From CAMAXB01 sp964476565 (lineage in GTDB: Bacteria > Verrucomicrobiota > Verrucomicrobiia > Opitutales > Opitutaceae), in the NCBI GenBank assembly GCA_964476565.1, contig CAYZBG010000015.1:14930-78929 (forward strand): a stretch of 64,000 nt of DNA, given 5' to 3'. The notes under the pieces are model-generated. The model did no database searches. It was not told where the DNA came from and was given only the letters and a program-made list of their open reading frames with translations. The position numbers were made by a program, and so were the translations under genes. Below are positions 61,965 to 64,000 of this stretch, piece after piece (position 1 is the first letter of the stretch; the number at the start of each line of letters is the position of its first letter).

Positions 61965-62651
61965 GTGGACGACCTGCGGTCCATGCTCCGCGGCATGGCT
62001 GGCAACGAATCTGCCCCGCGCATCCTGGTCGCGGAGGATGATCCGGATTTTGGATACATGCTCGAGCGCTGGCTGGTCCGGCGCGGCTACGCCTGCACGC
62101 GCGTGCGCGACGCCGCGGCGGCCGTGCTGGCCCTCGAGGCGACGCCCTTCGACCTCGTGATCTCCGACATCGACATGCCGGGCAACAAGGGGCTGGCGCT
62201 GGTCAAACACATCGGTGCGCACGGCGGTGACCTGCCCATCATCCTCCTCACCGGCAAGCCGAGCTTCGAAACCGCGGTCGATGCCGTCGGTTCGTCCGTC
62301 GCCGCTTACCTGGTGAAGCCGCCCGACCACGAAGCGCTCGCCCGGCAGATCCAGGATCTGCTCGACCGGCGGGCCCGGGAACGGGCCCGGGCCGCAGAAG
62401 AACGGCGCTGGCAGGACGGGATCTCCGTCCTGGCCGCCTGCGAGCAACGCCTTCTCGCCGGCGAGACCGAGGGGGCGGTGCGGCCCGAGCTCCTGGCGGC
62501 GTTGCGCAGCCTCGCCGGCGGTCCGCCGGGCCGTTTGCAGGTCCTCGAGGCGGCAATCCGGGAGACGATTGCCGTACTGGAAGATACCCGCAAGGCCTTT
62601 AAGTCACGTCAGTTGGCTGACTTGCGTCGCCGCCTGGAAGAGATTGCCTGA
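61965..62651 (+). CDS. Response regulator with C-terminal helical region, no known output domain
   Basis: A 228-residue regulator starting at GTG 61965, supported by a GGGAG about 10 nt upstream. The receiver domain (residues about 20-135) is complete: ILVAEDDPDFGYML with the acidic pair, LVISDIDMPGNKG with phospho-acceptor Asp, ILLTGKP, and AAYLVKPP. The remaining 95 residues (RRARERARAAEERRWQDGISVLAACEQRLLAGETEGAVRPELLAALRSLAG...LEDTRKAFKSRQLADLRRRLEEIA) are strongly helical with no recognisable DNA-binding or enzymatic motif. It might act by protein-protein contact, for example in chemosensory signalling with the chemoreceptor encoded downstream. Confidence 0.85.
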   Translation: MDDLRSMLRGMAGNESAPRILVAEDDPDFGYMLERWLVRRGYACTRVRDAAAAVLALEATPFDLVISDIDMPGNKGLALVKHIGAHGGDLPIILLTGKPSFETAVDAVGSSVAAYLVKPPDHEALARQIQDLLDRRARERARAAEERRWQDGISVLAACEQRLLAGETEGAVRPELLAALRSLAGGPPGRLQVLEAAIRETIAVLEDTRKAFKSRQLADLRRRLEEIA

Positions 62652-62685
62652 GGTTTGCCGTATCCAGATTTCTGGCACAAGACGC

Positions 62686-62712
62686 TCAACTGGCTCCGGT
62701 GTGCGCCGATGA
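62686..62712 (+). promoter_or_regulatory. Sigma-28 (FliA)-like promoter for the chemoreceptor
   Basis: TCAA (62686-62689), 15 nt, then GCCGATGA (62705-62712). The E. coli FliA consensus is TAAA-N15-GCCGATAA, so the match has one mismatch in each box with the exact spacer. It lies about 180 bp upstream of the chemoreceptor start and is the only such sequence I noticed here. Confidence 0.45.
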
Positions 62713-62894
62713 ATGAGCTAGTTTATTCGGATTGAGCCCGGCGCCTTGCGGCGTGGGCGCACTCACGGTCAGCGGTCAGCGCTGAAAGTCGAGGGCACGG
62801 AGTCGGACGGTTCCCGCTTGGAGCCTCCGGAGCCGTGCCTTTGTCGTTTCTGCAGGCCGACGGTCGCGAGGTCCCGGTTAACCCCTCCCTCGTC

Positions 62895-64000
62895 ATGAAA
62901 CTCGGTACCAAGATCATCCTCGCAGCCCTGAGCGCCATCGCGCTCACCGTGGCCGCCGCCCTCACCGTCCAGAAATTCATCATTGAACGGCAGGGCATCG
63001 ACCTGACCGTGCAGGCCATGCGCGCAGCCGTGGTCGAAGCCGAGAACGTGCGCGAAAGCATCTCCGAACTCGGCGAGAGCGGTGCCTTCGACCGCGACAA
63101 GCTGCTCGCGGAGTTCAAGGCGAGTGGCGACCTCCAAGGCTCGACCATCTACCGCACCATCCCGGTGGTCGCGGCCTGGGAGGCGATTCGCGAGGCCGCT
63201 GAGGAATCGGGTTTCGAATTTCGCGTGCCGAAGAACCAGGCGCGCAACCCCAAGAACGCACCTACGCCCGAGGAGAAAAAGATCCTCGAGCTGCTCGAAT
63301 CGAAGCAGATCACCGAGTACGTCCAGATCGACAAGGAGGCGAACAAGATCGTCTTCGCCCGCCCGATCGTGCTCACCCAGGACTGTCTTGCCTGCCATGG
63401 CGATCCGGCCACGAGCCCGAGCGGGGACGGCAAGGACATCCTCGGCTTCGCCATGGAGAACTGGAAGACCGGCGAGGTGCATGGCGCCTTCGTGCTCAAG
63501 GCCGATTTAGAGCGGGTCGATACCGTCGTCCGCGCCGGCATGCTGCAAAGCCTGCTTTGGGTGCTGCCCCTCGGGGGCGGCATCGTGTTGGGCTTCGTCT
63601 ATTTCAACCGCCGCCTGATCGTCGCGCCGCTGCGGGCCTCCATCACCAGCCTGCGCAACGCGAGCGAACAGACGTCGGCGGCCTCCACCCAGATTTCCAG
63701 CTCCAGCCAGCTGCTCGCCGAAGGCTCGAGCGAGCAGGCGGCCTCCCTTGAGGAGACGAGCGCCACGCTCGAGGAGATCGCGAGCATGACCAAGAAGAAC
63801 GCCGACAACGCCGACGCGGCGAAGCGGCTCGCCGCCCGCACCCGCTCGGCAGCGGACAGCGGCACGTCCGAGATGGCCGCCATGACCGAGGCGATGGGGG
63901 CGATCAAGGCGTCGGGCGACAACATTGCCCGCATCATCAAGACCATCGACGAGATCGCCTTCCAGACCAACATCCTCGCCCTCAACGCCGCCGTCGAGGC
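62895..64000 (+). CDS. Methyl-accepting chemotaxis protein with haem-c sensor domain (3' end missing)
   Basis: The first 368 codons of a chemoreceptor that runs past the right edge. TM1 is residues about 5-26. The periplasmic domain (about 30-210) resembles the Tll0287/DUF3365 haem sensor: AVVEAENVRESISELGESGAFD, STIYRTIPVVAAWEAIREAAEESGFEFRVPKNQARNPKN, and the covalent haem motif Cys164-Leu-Ala-Cys167-His168 (DCLACHGDP). TM2 is about residues 217-236. Cytoplasmic part: QTSAASTQISSSSQLLAEGSSEQAASLEETSATLEEI and IDEIAFQTNILALNAAVEA at the edge. A redox or gas ligand for the haem is likely. The leader TTAACCCC before ATG is not a Shine-Dalgarno. Confidence 0.93.
   Translation, partial: MKLGTKIILAALSAIALTVAAALTVQKFIIERQGIDLTVQAMRAAVVEAENVRESISELGESGAFDRDKLLAEFKASGDLQGSTIYRTIPVVAAWEAIREAAEESGFEFRVPKNQARNPKNAPTPEEKKILELLESKQITEYVQIDKEANKIVFARPIVLTQDCLACHGDPATSPSGDGKDILGFAMENWKTGEVHGAFVLKADLERVDTVVRAGMLQSLLWVLPLGGGIVLGFVYFNRRLIVAPLRASITSLRNASEQTSAASTQISSSSQLLAEGSSEQAASLEETSATLEEIASMTKKNADNADAAKRLAARTRSAADSGTSEMAAMTEAMGAIKASGDNIARIIKTIDEIAFQTNILALNAAVE

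Noticed and set aside
62672..62685. TGGCACAAGACGCT considered as a sigma-54 promoter
   Set aside because: The GG-to-GC spacing is 8 instead of the required 10; the overlapping sigma-28-like sequence fits better.

Overview
The window is GC-rich, densely coded bacterial chromosome with no recognisable rRNA, tRNA, transposase, phage gene or CRISPR array. The gene content points to Verrucomicrobiota, most likely Opitutaceae. Two TonB-dependent receptors carry the plug-proximal SPFEVS...GY/GS..A motif typical of that family. A sensor kinase has periplasmic regulator-propeller repeats. DUF1080, DUF1552 and DUF1592-type proteins of the Planctomycetes/Verrucomicrobia superphylum are present. Most starts lack a clear Shine-Dalgarno sequence. 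No taxon was checked by search, so this is inference.

Layout. 1-12.5 kb is a carbohydrate-use region: the 5' end of a probable secreted GH3 enzyme, a LacI-type regulator, a large TonB receptor, a beta-phosphoglucomutase-like phosphatase, a secreted hydrolase fusion, a HisC aminotransferase, a GH42 beta-galactosidase and a GH31 alpha-glycosidase. A 12-bp motif (core TGACGTWAWC) lies upstream of the LacI, GH42 and GH31 genes and may be the regulator's operator. 12.5-19.3 kb is housekeeping: PrmA, an Asp23/AmaP-like pair, a phospholipid methyltransferase-like protein, AccB-AccC and EttA. 19.3-25 kb holds exported MsrA, a degenerate gluzincin/TPR protein translationally coupled to a glycosyltransferase, an Hsp33-like chaperone and a class C beta-lactamase-like hydrolase. 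25-30.5 kb holds an outer-membrane protein, an Ala-rich repeat protein, a compact PH-PH-DUF1643-BASS operon and a divergent BLUF photoreceptor.

30.5-45 kb contains a double DUF1080 protein, a hybrid histidine kinase, a DMT exporter, a BNR_4 protein, an anchored FKBP isomerase, a beta-helix protein with three exact-period LamG repeats, a deleted TonB-receptor remnant with its promoter-like and terminator sequences, and a propeller sensor kinase/NarL regulator pair. 45-56 kb holds an M16 protease pair, a second TonB receptor, DUF2835, and the DUF1592/DUF1552 pair. 55.7-64 kb holds phosphatidylserine decarboxylase, an esterase/SMP-30 fusion, a coupled methyltransferase-membrane protein-GNAT trio, an MFS transporter, a response regulator and the 5' part of a haem-c chemoreceptor behind a sigma-28-like promoter.

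Together the genes describe a Gram-negative polysaccharide degrader: TonB receptors import oligosaccharides or chelates, secreted and cytoplasmic glycosidases cleave them, and LacI or two-component sensors control the loci. The strongest leads are the candidate LacI regulon motif, the in-frame deleted TonB receptor beside an intact sensor pair, the hydrolase fused to a SAM-hydrolase-like C-terminal domain, and the precise 171-residue repeats.
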